Shown: positions 1 through 11,806 of the stretch, piece after piece
Layout of the letters: every line of letters starts with the position of its first letter
Position numbering within the stretch: position 1 is the stretch's first letter
NCBI GenBank assembly: GCA_946479785.1
Contig: CAMLHQ010000019.1
Span: 1-50,205, forward strand
Origin: an uncultured Nitrospira sp.
GTDB lineage: Bacteria > Nitrospirota > Nitrospiria > Nitrospirales > Nitrospiraceae
Length of the DNA stretch: 50,205 bases
Direction of reading: 5' to 3'
Program-made: the position numbers and the translations under genes
The notes under the pieces: generated by a model
What the model saw: the letters and a program-made list of their open reading frames with translations, nothing else
Told to the model about the DNA's origin: nothing
Database searches by the model: none

Positions 1-525
1 GAGGCGGTGGCCTGCCGCTTCTTCGGCTTTGATCTCTACCACTCCTTCGTCGCTTTGGAGGAAACGCTCTGCGTCCAGGCCGGCCAATTCAGCGAGCCGA
101 GCCAGCGTCGAGAGCGACCCGATATCGGCCCCTTCTATGAAATAGTGTGCGAAGAGTGACTCGACTACGAAGTCCTGACGACCTTGCCGTTGGGCATACC
201 AAATGAGGCGGTGGGCCGAGAAGGTATTCGGCGTCCGCATGATCTTCTCAAAGGCGAAAGGAATCTGCTCCACCGCTCCCGCCGCTAAGACATGCTCTTC
301 GAGGCGACGGAATACGTCGAGACTGCCGAACTTCGCTTCAAGATAAGCCGTCCGATCCATCCCCTCCTTGGGCATCGTTGGGTTCAATTGGAACGGCCGC
401 CACGTTACGTGCGCCTGAATGCCATCGAGTTGAGCCATTGCCCGTTGCAGCCGCCGCTTCCCGACGTAACACCATGGGCAGACGACGTCCGAATAGACCT
501 CGATCTCGATAGCCTGATCGTTCAT
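1..525 (-). CDS. DsbA-family (FrnE-like) thiol oxidoreductase, 3' end outside the window
   Basis: The first 175 codons are visible and the frame runs off the left edge, so the C-terminus is missing. A thioredoxin-fold active site CPWC (C16, C19) follows a short beta strand, as in the FrnE/2-hydroxychromene-2-carboxylate isomerase branch of the DsbA family. The later segments WRPFQLNP and FEKIMRTPNTFSAHRL also fit FrnE. No signal peptide is visible, so it is probably cytoplasmic. FrnE-type proteins catalyse dithiol-disulfide exchange, often linked to oxidative stress. The ATG overlaps the pirin stop by 4 nt (ATGA), so translation is probably coupled and this is the third gene of the DoxX-pirin-DsbA operon. 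The family call is firm; the substrate is unknown. Confidence 0.88.
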   Translation of the reverse strand, partial: MNDQAIEIEVYSDVVCPWCYVGKRRLQRAMAQLDGIQAHVTWRPFQLNPTMPKEGMDRTAYLEAKFGSLDVFRRLEEHVLAAGAVEQIPFAFEKIMRTPNTFSAHRLIWYAQRQGRQDFVVESLFAHYFIEGADIGSLSTLARLAELAGLDAERFLQSDEGVVEIKAEEAAGHRL

Positions 526-1406
526 GACAAATGGCCCATCTTGCCGGCTTGATAATCCTGTACGGCCTCAATCAACTCGGCCTTTGTGTTCATGACGAAC
601 GGGCCGTAGCGGGCGATCGGTTCCTCGATCGGCTGCCCGCTCATGACCAAGAGCCGACTGTCTTCCTTGGTCTCGATCGTCACCTGTGAGCCGTTTCGTT
701 TGCAGACAATCAATTCGGCTTCTCCGGCGGCTTGCGAACCATTGACAGAGGCTCGACCTTGCAGCACGAATACGGACGTACTGTGACCGTCGGGCACATT
801 CAGCTCCACACGCCGTCCTGCTGAGAGTTGCAGGTCGTACAGCTCTACCGGTGTAAAAGTACGGGCCGGTCCCTTTTGCCCCTGAAAGGAACCGGCGATT
901 ACGCGGAGGCGACCGGCCCCGTTACCAAGATCAACGGCCGGGATATCGCCATTCAGGATGGTCTGATAGCCCGGTGCCGACAGTTTTTTGGATTGTGGCA
1001 GGTTGACCCACAACTGAATCGCGTGAAGTGTTCCGCCTTTCTTCGCCCAGGTCTTCTCGTGCATCTCTTCGTGCACGATCCCTGAGGCCGCCGTCATCCA
1101 TTGCACATCGCCGGGACCAATCACGCCGGCATTGCCAGCGGAATCCCGATGGGCAACCAGACCTTCATAGACGATCGTGACAGTCTCAAACCCGCGGTGG
1201 GGATGTTCGCCGACACCCCGTGGATGCTCCGTCGCCGGAAAGAATTGCGGCCCCGCATAGTCGAGCATCAGAAAGGGATCGACATCGCGATCCAGGTCGT
1301 TGCTCGGAAAGAGATTGCGCACAGGGAATCCGTCACCCACCATGTGGGTCGACCCGGGCTGATAGATGCCGAGTATTTCTTTTGTAGTCGCCGTGCTTGT
1401 TGTCAT
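522..1406 (-). CDS. Pirin family protein (bicupin)
   Basis: A 294-residue protein with two cupin domains. The N-terminal cupin has the pirin metal-binding signature: HPHRGFETVT at about residues 67-76 and SGIVHEEMHE further on, giving the His/His/Glu ligand set. The C-terminal cupin is more divergent, as usual in pirins. Pirins are Fe(II)-binding redox sensors, and some have quercetinase activity; which applies here cannot be told. I chose the ATG at 1406 because AGGAGG lies just upstream and the alignable pirin sequence begins soon after. The longer open frame to 1478 would overlap doxX. It sits 28 bp after the DoxX gene and overlaps the FrnE-like gene by 4 nt. Together the three suggest a redox-stress operon. 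Confidence 0.93.
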   Translation of the reverse strand: MTTSTATTKEILGIYQPGSTHMVGDGFPVRNLFPSNDLDRDVDPFLMLDYAGPQFFPATEHPRGVGEHPHRGFETVTIVYEGLVAHRDSAGNAGVIGPGDVQWMTAASGIVHEEMHEKTWAKKGGTLHAIQLWVNLPQSKKLSAPGYQTILNGDIPAVDLGNGAGRLRVIAGSFQGQKGPARTFTPVELYDLQLSAGRRVELNVPDGHSTSVFVLQGRASVNGSQAAGEAELIVCKRNGSQVTIETKEDSRLLVMSGQPIEEPIARYGPFVMNTKAELIEAVQDYQAGKMGHLS

Positions 1407-1434
1407 GATTGCCTCCTTCCGTTCCTTTCGCCGG

Positions 1435-1878
1435 TCAGAACCGGTCTGCCAGTTCACGGTCGATAGACCACTTACCACCGCCAGTTACCAGGAGTGCGGC
1501 GGCGATCCCGATCACCAGAAGATGATACTCGAAGCCTTCTCCCTTCTGTTGTCCGAACCAGTTCATGAAGAATCCGTGCGGCAAATGCACCAATGTGATG
1601 GCTCCGAACATGATAACGGCCAGACTCGCGGCGGTGAACCTGGTGAGAAGCCCAGCCAGGAGCGCGAGGCTGCCGAACGACTCACCGATGATGATCAGCA
1701 GGGCGATCAGCCAGGGCAGGCCCATCTTCTGTGTGAAGAATCCCATCGTCCCGTCAAAGCCGAATCCACCGAACCAGCCCAGCAATTTTTGCGCGCCGTG
1801 CGGAAATATCACGAAGCCGAGCGTCAGCCTCAGAATTAACCCGGCCCAACCATCATCCGTCTGAAAGAGCGCTTTCAT
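1435..1878 (-). CDS. DoxX family integral membrane protein
   Basis: A 147-residue, four-helix membrane protein of the DoxX family. The early motif FPHGAQKLLGWFGG (about residues 22-35) is typical, followed by hydrophobic segments at LIALLIIIGESFGSLALLAG, FTAASLAVIMFGAITLVHL and YHLLVIGIAAALLVTGGG. DoxX-like proteins take part in membrane-associated redox and thiol stress responses in several bacteria; the exact reaction is undefined. The ATG at 1878 is preceded by a G-rich ribosome-binding site. The frame extends to 1947, but that extension would run through the promoter and operator described at 1919-1947. It is the first gene of the operon with pirin and the FrnE-like protein. Confidence 0.9.
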   Translation of the reverse strand: MKALFQTDDGWAGLILRLTLGFVIFPHGAQKLLGWFGGFGFDGTMGFFTQKMGLPWLIALLIIIGESFGSLALLAGLLTRFTAASLAVIMFGAITLVHLPHGFFMNWFGQQKGEGFEYHLLVIGIAAALLVTGGGKWSIDRELADRF

Positions 1879-1918
1879 AGCGACCCCCCTTATGGGTTCA
1901 ATGCCTTGCCACTCGAGA

Positions 1919-1947
1919 AAGGTAGTTCTAGTTAGAACTAAAGTCAA
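1919..1947 (-). promoter_or_regulatory. Promoter with palindromic operator for the DoxX-pirin-DsbA operon
   Basis: On the minus strand a -35 element TTGACT (1942-1947) and a -10-like TACCTT (1919-1924) are 17 bp apart. Almost the whole spacer and the edges of both elements are occupied by a perfect inverted repeat, TAGTTCTA-AC-TAGAACTA on the minus strand (1923-1940; 8-bp arms, 2-bp centre). A palindrome here would let a dimeric repressor (MarR-, HxlR- or TetR-like) block RNA polymerase. The repeat is seen directly; the promoter role is inferred. No regulator gene is adjacent within the window. Confidence 0.6.
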
Positions 1948-2099
1948 GCCCCTAAAGTTCTTGAGGCGCTCTGCACGAATTGTCTCGTCTCATGAATGTC
2001 TTAGATGATAATAACCGACTGGCGCCCACCTGCGCGCCCGACGAGAAGGGCAACCTCAAGCGCCACAGGCGAGCTCATTGGCAACTGGACCCGCCGACT

Positions 2100-2573
2100 T
2101 TACTTTCTATCTTTGATCGCCCGTTCGACTTCGCGGCCGGCTTCACGGGCCTTGATGGATTCGCGGCGGTCATAGAGCTTCTTGCCCTTGGCGAGCCCGA
2201 GCTCCACCTTGGCATGGCCGCGCTTCGAGAAGTAGATGCGGAGAGGAATCAGCGTCAGTCCCTTTTGCTGCGTCTTGCCCATGAGCTTGTTGATCTCAGT
2301 CTTGTGCAGGAGCAGCTTTCGAACCCTCGTCGGATCATGATTCATGATGTTGCCGTGGCTGTACGGACTGATGTGACAGTTGTGGAGAAAGATTTCGGCG
2401 TCACGCACGGAGGCATAACTGTCTTGAAGATTCACCCGACCGTCGCGCAAGGATTTGACCTCCGTCCCTTGCAAGACAATCCCGGCTTCAAATTTGTCTT
2501 CAATAAAATAGTCGTGAAACGCCTTCCGGTTGGTCGCCACGACTTTTTCTGATGCGTCTTTGTCCTTCGTCAT
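2100..2573 (-). CDS. smpB: SsrA-binding protein SmpB
   Basis: A 157-residue protein matching SmpB along its whole length: [20 protein letters not shown] at the N-terminus, the core [19 protein letters not shown], then [12 protein letters not shown] and the basic C-terminal tail with [20 protein letters not shown]. SmpB binds tmRNA and carries it to stalled ribosomes for trans-translation. The tail, which reads the empty mRNA channel, is intact. The ssrA gene often lies near smpB, but I find no tmRNA-like sequence in the 152 bp downstream (1948-2099). dciA is divergent, starting 58 bp away. Confidence 0.97.
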   Translation of the reverse strand: MTKDKDASEKVVATNRKAFHDYFIEDKFEAGIVLQGTEVKSLRDGRVNLQDSYASVRDAEIFLHNCHISPYSHGNIMNHDPTRVRKLLLHKTEINKLMGKTQQKGLTLIPLRIYFSKRGHAKVELGLAKGKKLYDRRESIKAREAGREVERAIKDRK

Positions 2574-2631
2574 GATTCCGCCGGTATTGAGACCTCTTGA
2601 CCCCTCACAGTCCGCAGCCTAAGATCGCGCT

Positions 2632-3105
2632 ATGCGCGCGCACGGTTCACTCGATTCGTTCAGCACGATCCTTTCTGGATTGGCCAAACGTCTTGGGCTT
2701 CAATCGCATCTCTTCGAACTCCGCCTTCAGCAGCAGTGGTGGGAGATCATTGGGGAGCCGATTGCGTCGCACACCTGGCCTGCTGAGGTCCGGTTCAAGA
2801 AGCTATACTTGATCGTCAGAAATTCGATTTGGCTGCAACAATTGACGTTCTTGAAGCCGACGCTGCTCGCCAACCTCAACAAACAAGCCGGATCGGAAGT
2901 CATCGCGGACATCACGTTTCGCGTCGGTGAGATTCCAACCCGTGATCAACAGATTGCTGCGCCCACCCACTTTCCCCCGACGCCGTCAGTGGGTGAGGCA
3001 GCTCTGATCGAAGCCGCTGCTCATGCCGCCGCCGTTCAAGATCCTGAGTTGAGGAACCGATTGACCCACGTGATGGCCGAAGCGTTCTCGCGGTCTCGCA
3101 GCTAA
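2632..3105 (+). CDS. dciA: DciA-like protein (DUF721), probable replicative helicase loader/operator
   Basis: A 157-residue protein of the DUF721/DciA family. The N-terminal KH-like domain shows the family pattern LRLQQQWWEIIGEPIASHTWP, followed by the hydrophobic strand KKLYLIVRNSIWLQQL. The C-terminal third is low-complexity and probably disordered, typical of DciA. DciA helps load or operate DnaB in bacteria lacking DnaC or DnaI loaders. Its position close to gyrA, gyrB, dnaN and dnaA fits that role. It is divergent from smpB, and its stop codon overlaps the convergent neighbour by 3 bp. Family assignment is good; function is by analogy. Confidence 0.82.
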   Translation: MRAHGSLDSFSTILSGLAKRLGLQSHLFELRLQQQWWEIIGEPIASHTWPAEVRFKKLYLIVRNSIWLQQLTFLKPTLLANLNKQAGSEVIADITFRVGEIPTRDQQIAAPTHFPPTPSVGEAALIEAAAHAAAVQDPELRNRLTHVMAEAFSRSRS

Positions 3106-3674
3106 GGCTTCTGAACCATGCTCTCTTTGAACAATTGTCTGGAATATGCGGCCGTTGCGGCAGAATCCGGTCCCTCTAGGAGCGGGCCGATCCGTCCCTC
3201 CTCTTCGGATTCCGTCAATTGATAGAAACCTCGAAGCGCCCGCCTGAACCCGTCGCGGACGTCTTTGTCTTCCCCGGTCAGATATTTGTGAAGGATCGGC
3301 GCTTCCGCCCAGGCGTCGTGCGTGAAAACATAAATTGTGATCCGGCGATAGCGTCCGGCCGGATCGTCGGGAGTCGTCGGTCTGATTTTCATCGGCCCGA
3401 AGTTTCTCGTCTCGCGGCCGACCTTGCGAAAGCGTTCGATCAGCGTTTCAATCTCCGTATCGCTGGTCCAGCCCGGCACATGGACGGAAACCGCCGTGCC
3501 TTCCTGGGATCCGACACTGTACGGTGGTATGGATCGGTCCGGCCTGCTCAGGTACATCCCGCCCCAGATGAGCGCAAACGATCCGAAGAAGACCATCAGG
3601 GCCAACTTGACGACCGTGTCGAGTGGCTTTTTTTGATGGGAAGTAAGCTGCGCCTGAGTCGTTGCGTCGTTCAT
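3102..3674 (-). CDS. Membrane-anchored protein of unknown function
   Basis: A 190-residue protein I do not recognise. A single membrane segment, VVKLALMVFFGSFALIWGGMYL (about residues 22-43), follows a short cytoplasmic N-terminus. The rest is soluble and probably outside the membrane. It begins with a Pro/Ser-rich linker and has a conserved-looking core around SVHVPGWTSDTEIETLIERF and TIYVFTHDAWAEAPILHKYL. It follows gyrA by 30 bp on the same strand, so it may be the distal gene of the gyrase transcript. Its 3' end overlaps dciA tail to tail. It is probably a lineage-conserved gene; no function can be assigned. Confidence 0.75.
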   Translation of the reverse strand: MNDATTQAQLTSHQKKPLDTVVKLALMVFFGSFALIWGGMYLSRPDRSIPPYSVGSQEGTAVSVHVPGWTSDTEIETLIERFRKVGRETRNFGPMKIRPTTPDDPAGRYRRITIYVFTHDAWAEAPILHKYLTGEDKDVRDGFRRALRGFYQLTESEEEGRIGPLLEGPDSAATAAYSRQLFKESMVQKP

Positions 3675-3704
3675 GGGAAGATGAGCGGGCAGTGGCGAGC
3701 ACGC

Positions 3705-6185
3705 TTACTGACCGGCAAGACCTTCGTCGGGGCTAGGCTCTTCCCGCTCGCCACTATCGGCCAGTCGAGCGACAGCGACCACGCGATCCTCTTCTCCCTC
3801 GAGATCGAGAATCCTGACGCCCTGCGTATTGCGGCCGATCTCGCGGATGTCGCCGACCTTACAGCGAAGGACCTTGCCTTGCGCCGCGATCAGCATGATT
3901 TCATCGCTATCTCTCACTTGAAGAAATCCCACGGCCAGCCCGTTCCGCTCAGTCGTCTTCACACTGATGATGCCCTTACCGCCCCGGCCCTGGATGCGGT
4001 ATTCGCCGACCGGCGTCCGCTTACCGTAGCCGCCTTCCGTGACCGTAAGAATGGACGTCGTCGAATCCGGCGTGATCGTTTCCATCCCAATCACTTCGTT
4101 GCCTTCTTCGAGCGTGATTCCTTTCACGCCGTAGGCCGTACGACCCATCGGCCGGACGTCTTCTTCGTTGAATCGAATCGTAATACCTTGTTTGGTGCCG
4201 AGGAGGATCTCGCGCCGGCCGTCTGTGAGCTGCACACCGATGAGCTTGTCACCGTCTTCCAATCCCAGCGCAATGATGCCGCCCTGGCGAGGATTGCTGT
4301 AGGCGGCCAGCTCGGTTTTCTTGATGAGACCTTTCTTGGTGGCCATGATGACGAAGCGGTCCTCGCGATATTCCTTCACCGGCAACGTCGCCGTGACCTT
4401 TTCGCTGCCCGCCAAGGCCAGCAGGTTCACCAACGCTTTGCCCTTCGCCGCCCGGCTGGCTTCCGGAATCTCATGCACTTTGAGCCAATAGACCTTTCCG
4501 GCATCGCTGAAGAACAGCAGCGTGTCATGCGTTGACGCGGTGAAGAGGGTCTCGACGAAATCCTCGTCTTTGATCCCCATACCGATCTTACCTTTACCGC
4601 CGCGCCGCTGCGCGCGATAGAGCGAGGCCGCGTTGCGCTTAATGTAGCCCGTGTGGGAAATGGTGACGACGACTTCTTCTTCCGCGATCAAGTCCTCAAG
4701 GCTGATCTCGGCCTCTTCTTTCACGATCTGCGTCCGGCGGTCGTCTTTGTACTCTTCGCGGATCTGGGTCAATTCGTCCTTGATGATCGCCCGCACAAGG
4801 GCTTCGCTCGCCAGGACAGACTTCAGATATTCGATCTGCTTCAGGACTTCCTGATATTCCTCGACCAGCTTGGCCCGCTCGAGCTGCGTGAGCCGTTGAA
4901 GCCGCATATCGAGGATCGCGTTCGCCTGAATCTCCGTGAGAGTGAACTGGCGCATCAAACCGGCCCTGGCTTCGTCCGGAGATTGGGAACGTCGGATCAG
5001 CGTGATGACGGCATCGAGATTGTCCAGTGCGATCTTGAGACCTTCGAGGATGTGGGCCCGTTCTTCCGCCTTGCGCAGTTCGAAGGTAGTCCGCCGGACG
5101 ACGACCTCCCGGCGATGCTCGACGAAATAATGCAAGATCTGTTTGAGATTCAAGACCTCCGGCCGGTTATTGACCAGCGCAAGCATGATCACGCCGAACG
5201 TCGTCTCGAGCTGGGTGTGCTTGTATAAATTATTCAGCACGACGAGCGGGATCTCCCCCCGCTTGAGCTCGATGACAACCCGCACGCCCTCGCGGTCCGA
5301 CGATTCGTCACGGAGGTCCGAGATGCCCTTGATCCGATCGTCCTGGATGAGTTCCGCGATTTTCTCGATCAACTTCGCCTTGTTCACCTGATAAGGGACT
5401 TCGGTGACAATCAGGCGCTCGCGTTCTGTCCGCTCGTCGGTTTCGACGACCACTTTCGCTCTCACCTTCAGGAGACCTCGCCCGGTTTCATACGCTTCTT
5501 TGATGCCGCTCATGCCGTAAATGAAACCGGCCGTCGGGAAGTCGGGGCCCGGGATCTTCTTCATTAATTGGGCGACCGTGACGTCCGGATTTTCCAACAG
5601 AAGGAGGAGGCCATCGATCACTTCAGCGATATTGTGTGTGGGGATATTGGTCGCGTAGCCGACGGCGATACCGCCCGCCCCATTGATCAGGAGGTTGGGA
5701 ACCTTCGTCGGCAGAACGAGCGGTTCAAGCCGCGACTCGTCGTAGTTCGGACCAAAGTCGACGGTTTCCTTATCGATATCGGCCAGCATTTCTTCCGCCA
5801 GCTTCGTCATGCGTGCTTCGGTGTAGCGCATGGCCGCCGGAGAATCACCGTCCATCGAGCCATAGTTCCCCTGGCCATCCACCAGCGGATAGCGCATGTT
5901 GAAATCCTGCGCCATGCGGACCAACGTGTCGTAAATAGCCGAATCGCCGTGCGGGTGGTAATTGCCCATAATCTCGCCGACAATTTTGGCGGACTTACGG
6001 TAGGTCCGGTTGTGCACCAGACCCATTTCGTTCATGCCGAAGAGGATGCGCCGATGCACCGGCTTGAGGCCATCACGTGCGTCGGGCAGCGCCCGCCCGA
6101 CGATGACACTCATCGCATAATCGAGGTACGAAGACCGCATCTCGTCTTCAATGGCGATTTGTCCTAGGCGTTCGTCAGGGGGCAT
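3705..6185 (-). CDS. gyrA: DNA gyrase subunit A
   Basis: An 826-residue GyrA. The catalytic tyrosine is Y121 in [10 protein letters not shown]. The quinolone-resistance region GDSAIYD has Ser82 and Asp86, equivalent to E. coli S83 and D87, so no classical resistance change is seen. The C-terminal beta-pinwheel holds the GyrA box QRRGGKG, which marks gyrase rather than topoisomerase IV, and the protein ends in a short acidic tail. With GyrB it introduces negative supercoils using ATP. It lies 84 bp after gyrB in the dnaA-dnaN-gyrB-gyrA order, reading away from the origin. Confidence 0.98.
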   Translation of the reverse strand: MPPDERLGQIAIEDEMRSSYLDYAMSVIVGRALPDARDGLKPVHRRILFGMNEMGLVHNRTYRKSAKIVGEIMGNYHPHGDSAIYDTLVRMAQDFNMRYPLVDGQGNYGSMDGDSPAAMRYTEARMTKLAEEMLADIDKETVDFGPNYDESRLEPLVLPTKVPNLLINGAGGIAVGYATNIPTHNIAEVIDGLLLLLENPDVTVAQLMKKIPGPDFPTAGFIYGMSGIKEAYETGRGLLKVRAKVVVETDERTERERLIVTEVPYQVNKAKLIEKIAELIQDDRIKGISDLRDESSDREGVRVVIELKRGEIPLVVLNNLYKHTQLETTFGVIMLALVNNRPEVLNLKQILHYFVEHRREVVVRRTTFELRKAEERAHILEGLKIALDNLDAVITLIRRSQSPDEARAGLMRQFTLTEIQANAILDMRLQRLTQLERAKLVEEYQEVLKQIEYLKSVLASEALVRAIIKDELTQIREEYKDDRRTQIVKEEAEISLEDLIAEEEVVVTISHTGYIKRNAASLYRAQRRGGKGKIGMGIKDEDFVETLFTASTHDTLLFFSDAGKVYWLKVHEIPEASRAAKGKALVNLLALAGSEKVTATLPVKEYREDRFVIMATKKGLIKKTELAAYSNPRQGGIIALGLEDGDKLIGVQLTDGRREILLGTKQGITIRFNEEDVRPMGRTAYGVKGITLEEGNEVIGMETITPDSTTSILTVTEGGYGKRTPVGEYRIQGRGGKGIISVKTTERNGLAVGFLQVRDSDEIMLIAAQGKVLRCKVGDIREIGRNTQGVRILDLEGEEDRVVAVARLADSGEREEPSPDEGLAGQ

Positions 6186-6269
6186 GTTCTTTTTCTTTCC
6201 TCTTCGTTCCCAACTCTACAGATTCAGCGAGGTCACGGTACCGGGCGGGCTGATCAGCGGCAGGACCCG

Positions 6270-8741
<2,472 letters not shown>

Positions 8742-8749
8742 TCAGTTCC

Positions 8750-9877
8750 TTAGATCTTGATGGGCATCACGACACACTTGAATCCAGGAGTTTCCGCCTC
8801 CTGGATCAAGCAGGGACTCAGCGGGTTGTCCATCTGTAACGAGATCTTTTCGCCGTCCATCACGCCGAACACATCGAGCAGATACCGGGCATTGAATCCG
8901 GTGTTCAAGACTTCACCCTCATGCTGCGCAGCTATCTCTTCAGTCGCTTCTCCGTAATCCGGATTGCTGGAGAAGAGCGTCATGCGCCCGGAAGCGATCG
9001 AGAGTTTCACGGCATTGGCCTTGTCTTTCGACAGGACCGACACGCGCCTCAACGCGCTTTCGAGCTCGAGGCGGTTCACGATGATTTTCTTGTTGCTCTC
9101 TTTGGGAATCACCTGTTGGTAGTTGGGGTAGTTGCCTTCCATGAGGCGGGAGGTCAGGAGTAAACCGCTTTTCCGGAAGATCATCAGATTCTTGGTGAAG
9201 CCGATCAACGGTTCGCCGTCGCCACCTTCTTCGAGTAGCCGCTGCATCTCATGCGCGGCCTTCTTCGGAATGATCGCCTTGATTTCCTGCGGCGCTCCTT
9301 TAGTTCCTGCCTTGCCGAGGTCCTGTTCGGCCACGGCCAACCGATGGCCGTCGGTTCCCACAAGCCGGAGCGTCGTTTTCTTTTCGCTCGCAATCAGGGT
9401 GACGAGCAGACCGTTCAGGATGTATCGCGCATCGTTGTCGCCTGCCGCAAAGAGAGTCTTGCGGATGAGTTCCAACAGGCCGGCCCCGGCAAGCGGCGTG
9501 AGCCCTTCGCGCTCGATAGAAGGAAGTGCGGGATAATCCGTGCTGGGCAGACCGACAACTTTGAATTGACTCTTGCCCGCTTGGATCGTCGTCCAGTTAT
9601 TTTCGCCTGAGGTCAACTCAATTTCACCGCTCGGCAATTCCTTGATAATCTCGTAGAGTTTCCGGGCCGACACTGTGATCCCGCCGGGCTTCAACACCGT
9701 CGCTTTATAGAGTCCCCGCATGCCGATCTCCAGGTCGGTGGCGACGATTTCTGCGCCTTCCTGTTTCGCTTCGATTAAGATGTTCGACAGGATCGGCATC
9801 GTGTTGCGCTTTTCCACGACGCCTTGTACCCGTTGGAGTCCAGTCAACAGCTCATCTCGCCCGATGCGAACTTTCAT
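8750..9877 (-). CDS. dnaN: DNA polymerase III sliding clamp, beta subunit
   Basis: A 375-residue sliding clamp with three repeated clamp domains. N-terminal MKVRIGRDELLTGLQRVQGV, the central DARYILNGLLV region and the C-terminal SPCLIQEAETPGFKCVVMPI are all typical. The clamp encircles DNA as a homodimer and tethers polymerase and repair enzymes. The gene follows dnaA by 24 bp, the ancestral order around bacterial origins. Its ATG is supported by a purine-rich site just upstream (GAGAGGGGCG). Nothing is odd about length or domains. Confidence 0.98.
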   Translation of the reverse strand: MKVRIGRDELLTGLQRVQGVVEKRNTMPILSNILIEAKQEGAEIVATDLEIGMRGLYKATVLKPGGITVSARKLYEIIKELPSGEIELTSGENNWTTIQAGKSQFKVVGLPSTDYPALPSIEREGLTPLAGAGLLELIRKTLFAAGDNDARYILNGLLVTLIASEKKTTLRLVGTDGHRLAVAEQDLGKAGTKGAPQEIKAIIPKKAAHEMQRLLEEGGDGEPLIGFTKNLMIFRKSGLLLTSRLMEGNYPNYQQVIPKESNKKIIVNRLELESALRRVSVLSKDKANAVKLSIASGRMTLFSSNPDYGEATEEIAAQHEGEVLNTGFNARYLLDVFGVMDGEKISLQMDNPLSPCLIQEAETPGFKCVVMPIKI

Positions 9878-9901
9878 AATCGCCCCTCTCTCGAACCGCC
9901 G

Positions 9902-11245
9902 TCAGCTCCGGAGAATCTTCTCCTTCAACCCGTCCAGCGTCTGATTCAATGCGCCATCGTTCTCTCTGGCCTTCGTAATCTGCCGGCAGGCATGCATGAT
10001 CGTCGTATGGTCCTTGCCGCCGAACAAGCGGCCGATTTCGGGAAAGGACGCGTCGGTCAGTTCCCGGCAGAGATACATGGCGATCTGTCTGGGATGCACG
10101 AGCGTCTTGCTACGGCGTCTTGATTTAAGATCGGCGATCTTTACGTGGAACCAAGTCCCCACAGCTTCCTGAATGTCTTCCATCGCCACAATCTTCTTCT
10201 TATCGCCGATCAGATCGCGCAGGACATTTTTTGCCATGTCCAGCGTAATAGTTTGTCCGGTCAAGGACGCATAGGCGCCGAGGCGGACTAGCGAGCCTTC
10301 GAGTTCGCGAATATTGCTTTTCATCGTCGTGGACAGGAACTGGATGACATCTTCGGGAAGCGTGACACCCTCGTCCTCCGACTTCTTGCGCAGAATGGCG
10401 ATTCTGGTTTCCACGTCGGGCGGCTGCAGGTCGGCGATGAGACCCCATTCGAATCGAGACCTCAACCGTTCCTCGATGTCAGGCATATCCTTGGGGAACC
10501 GGTCGCTCGAAAGAACGATCTGTTTGTGCGCTTCATAGAGGGCATTGAACGTATGGAAGAATTCTTCCTGTGTCCGTTCTTTTCCGGCCAAGAACTGAAT
10601 GTCGTCGATCATCAACATGTCGATGTGCCGGTATCGTTTCCGGAGATCCATCATCTTGTCGTAACGGATTGAATTGATGACCTCGTTCGTAAACTGCTCG
10701 GTCGTGAGATAGGCGATGCGTAGATCGGTCCGCTCCGCGACGTGGTTGGCGATCGCATTCAACAGGTGCGTCTTTCCAAGTCCTACTCCTCCATAAATGA
10801 ACAGGGGGTTATAGGCCTTGGCCGGCTGTTCTGCCACCGCCATACAGGCGGCATGGGCAAACTGGTTGCCGGCGCCGACAACGAAATTCTTGAAGGTGTA
10901 TTTCGGATTGAGCTGGATACCCCTTCTCGACTTGGTTGCACCGGCAGCCCGCACCGCTTGGGCAATGGTAGCGGGATCGCTTGGCATTGCAGGGGTTCGA
11001 TTGAAGACCACAAATGACACGTCGGTCTCCCCCCCTCCGCGAGCCGTTGATACCGCCTCCTGAAGCAAGGGTCCATAATGCTGACTGAGCCAGTCGCCAA
11101 AGAACTTATTCGGGACCCCGATCTGGGCCGTCCGGTCCTCGATCCGCTCCAGGCGGACAGGCGTAAACCACGTATCATAAACCTGTTTTGGCACCTTACC
11201 CTGAATGTAGGCCAGCGCTTCTTGCCACACTGTGGAGATAGTCAT
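9902..11245 (-). CDS. dnaA: Chromosomal replication initiator DnaA
   Basis: A 447-residue DnaA with all four domains. Domain I is VWQEALAYIQGKVPKQVYDTW-like. Domain II (about 85-110) is short. The AAA+ domain has Walker A GGVGLGKT (152-159), Walker B MIDDIQFL and sensor motifs around LRSRFEWGLIADLQPPD. Domain IV has the DnaA-box-binding helix-turn-helix with IGRLFGGKDHTTIMHA. It binds DnaA boxes and opens the origin. Two boxes lie in its own upstream region at 11275-11294, so autoregulation is likely. It is the first gene of dnaA-dnaN-gyrB-gyrA. Confidence 0.98.
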   Translation of the reverse strand: MTISTVWQEALAYIQGKVPKQVYDTWFTPVRLERIEDRTAQIGVPNKFFGDWLSQHYGPLLQEAVSTARGGGETDVSFVVFNRTPAMPSDPATIAQAVRAAGATKSRRGIQLNPKYTFKNFVVGAGNQFAHAACMAVAEQPAKAYNPLFIYGGVGLGKTHLLNAIANHVAERTDLRIAYLTTEQFTNEVINSIRYDKMMDLRKRYRHIDMLMIDDIQFLAGKERTQEEFFHTFNALYEAHKQIVLSSDRFPKDMPDIEERLRSRFEWGLIADLQPPDVETRIAILRKKSEDEGVTLPEDVIQFLSTTMKSNIRELEGSLVRLGAYASLTGQTITLDMAKNVLRDLIGDKKKIVAMEDIQEAVGTWFHVKIADLKSRRRSKTLVHPRQIAMYLCRELTDASFPEIGRLFGGKDHTTIMHACRQITKARENDGALNQTLDGLKEKILRS

Positions 11246-11575
11246 AACCCCTGTATTCGACTCAATACACAGGCTTATTCACACCTGTGGATAACGGCCT
11301 CTTCTCACCCGGTTTTCACTGCCGTGACGAGATGTTTGTGCAACGAGGAGATTTCTCCGCTCTAAACCCTTACAGTACATCCCGAGGTTGTGAACAGTGC
11401 ACTTTCTAGGAACACGGAGTCAATCCCCAAGTTCATCCACAGAGAGCGATCATGGAGAGCATTTATTTCCTCAATCACTTATCGAATATCCCCACCATCC
11501 ACTCCTCCTACTCCTACTCCTTCGACGACGGCTATCTGTTTCTTCACTAGACATCCTCGGAGAAGAGTCTGGATA
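11246..11575. other. Probable replication origin (oriC) between dnaA and the dsrH-like gene
   Basis: This 330-bp stretch has no credible gene. It contains two perfect 9-mer DnaA boxes in opposite orientation only 2 bp apart, TTATTCACA (11275-11283) and TGTGGATAA (11286-11294). A one-mismatch box TCATCCACA lies at 11433-11441. A short inverted repeat (CTGTATT at 11251 and AATACACAG at 11264) precedes the pair. The region from about 11455 to 11575 is pyrimidine-rich on the plus strand with direct CTCCTACTC-type repeats, and could be or flank an unwinding element. Position next to dnaA and the gene orientations support an origin. Confidence 0.65.
11275..11294. promoter_or_regulatory. Inverted pair of perfect DnaA boxes
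   Basis: TTATTCACA (11275-11283) and TGTGGATAA (11286-11294) both match the DnaA-box consensus TTATNCACA exactly, head to head with a CC spacer. They lie 30-49 bp upstream of the dnaA start codon, where they can serve both origin firing and dnaA autoregulation. Confidence 0.8.
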
Positions 11576-11806
11576 TCAGATTACAATCGTATGATCGTTC
11601 TGAAAAATCTTTTTGACCAGGTCGTCATACGAGAGACCCTTTTGACTCTCGTTGTTTGAAAGAGAAAACACGCTTCCTCCTTTGTAGGGAAAAGAAGTCA
11701 TCACACTTTGATCAAGAAAAACCACATCTCCTTGCGACTCTGAGGAAAGAAACAACGATGGATCGATATGGTCAACAGGCTTGCGTATTAAATAGAGTAT
11801 CTTCAT
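11576..11806 (-). CDS. DsrH/TusB-like protein
   Basis: A 76-residue protein resembling the DsrH/TusB family: the N-terminal strand MKILYLIRKP, the GDVVFLDQSV segment corresponding to the GD-LLLIQDGV region of TusB, and the C-terminal pattern SYDDLVKKIFQNDHTIVI, equivalent to the family's (I/S)-Y-D-x-FV-xLV-x-H-x-x-V end. It is shorter than the usual 90-95 residues. DsrH sits in the DsrEFH sulfurtransferase hexamer and TusB in TusBCD. It is third in a gene trio; its ATG overlaps the upstream stop by 4 nt (ATGA). A sulfur-relay role is inferred from the family. Confidence 0.7.
   Translation of the reverse strand: MKILYLIRKPVDHIDPSLFLSSESQGDVVFLDQSVMTSFPYKGGSVFSLSNNESQKGLSYDDLVKKIFQNDHTIVI

Noticed and set aside
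1948..2099. Possible tmRNA gene downstream of smpB
   Set aside because: The gap is only 152 bp, with no GGGG...GATTCGACGG start or tRNA-like end.
3219..4535. Open frame of 438 codons on the plus strand
   Set aside because: It lies antisense across the 3' part of gyrA and its neighbour, is Arg/Asp/Phe-rich in the way of a GC-rich shadow frame and shows no domain.
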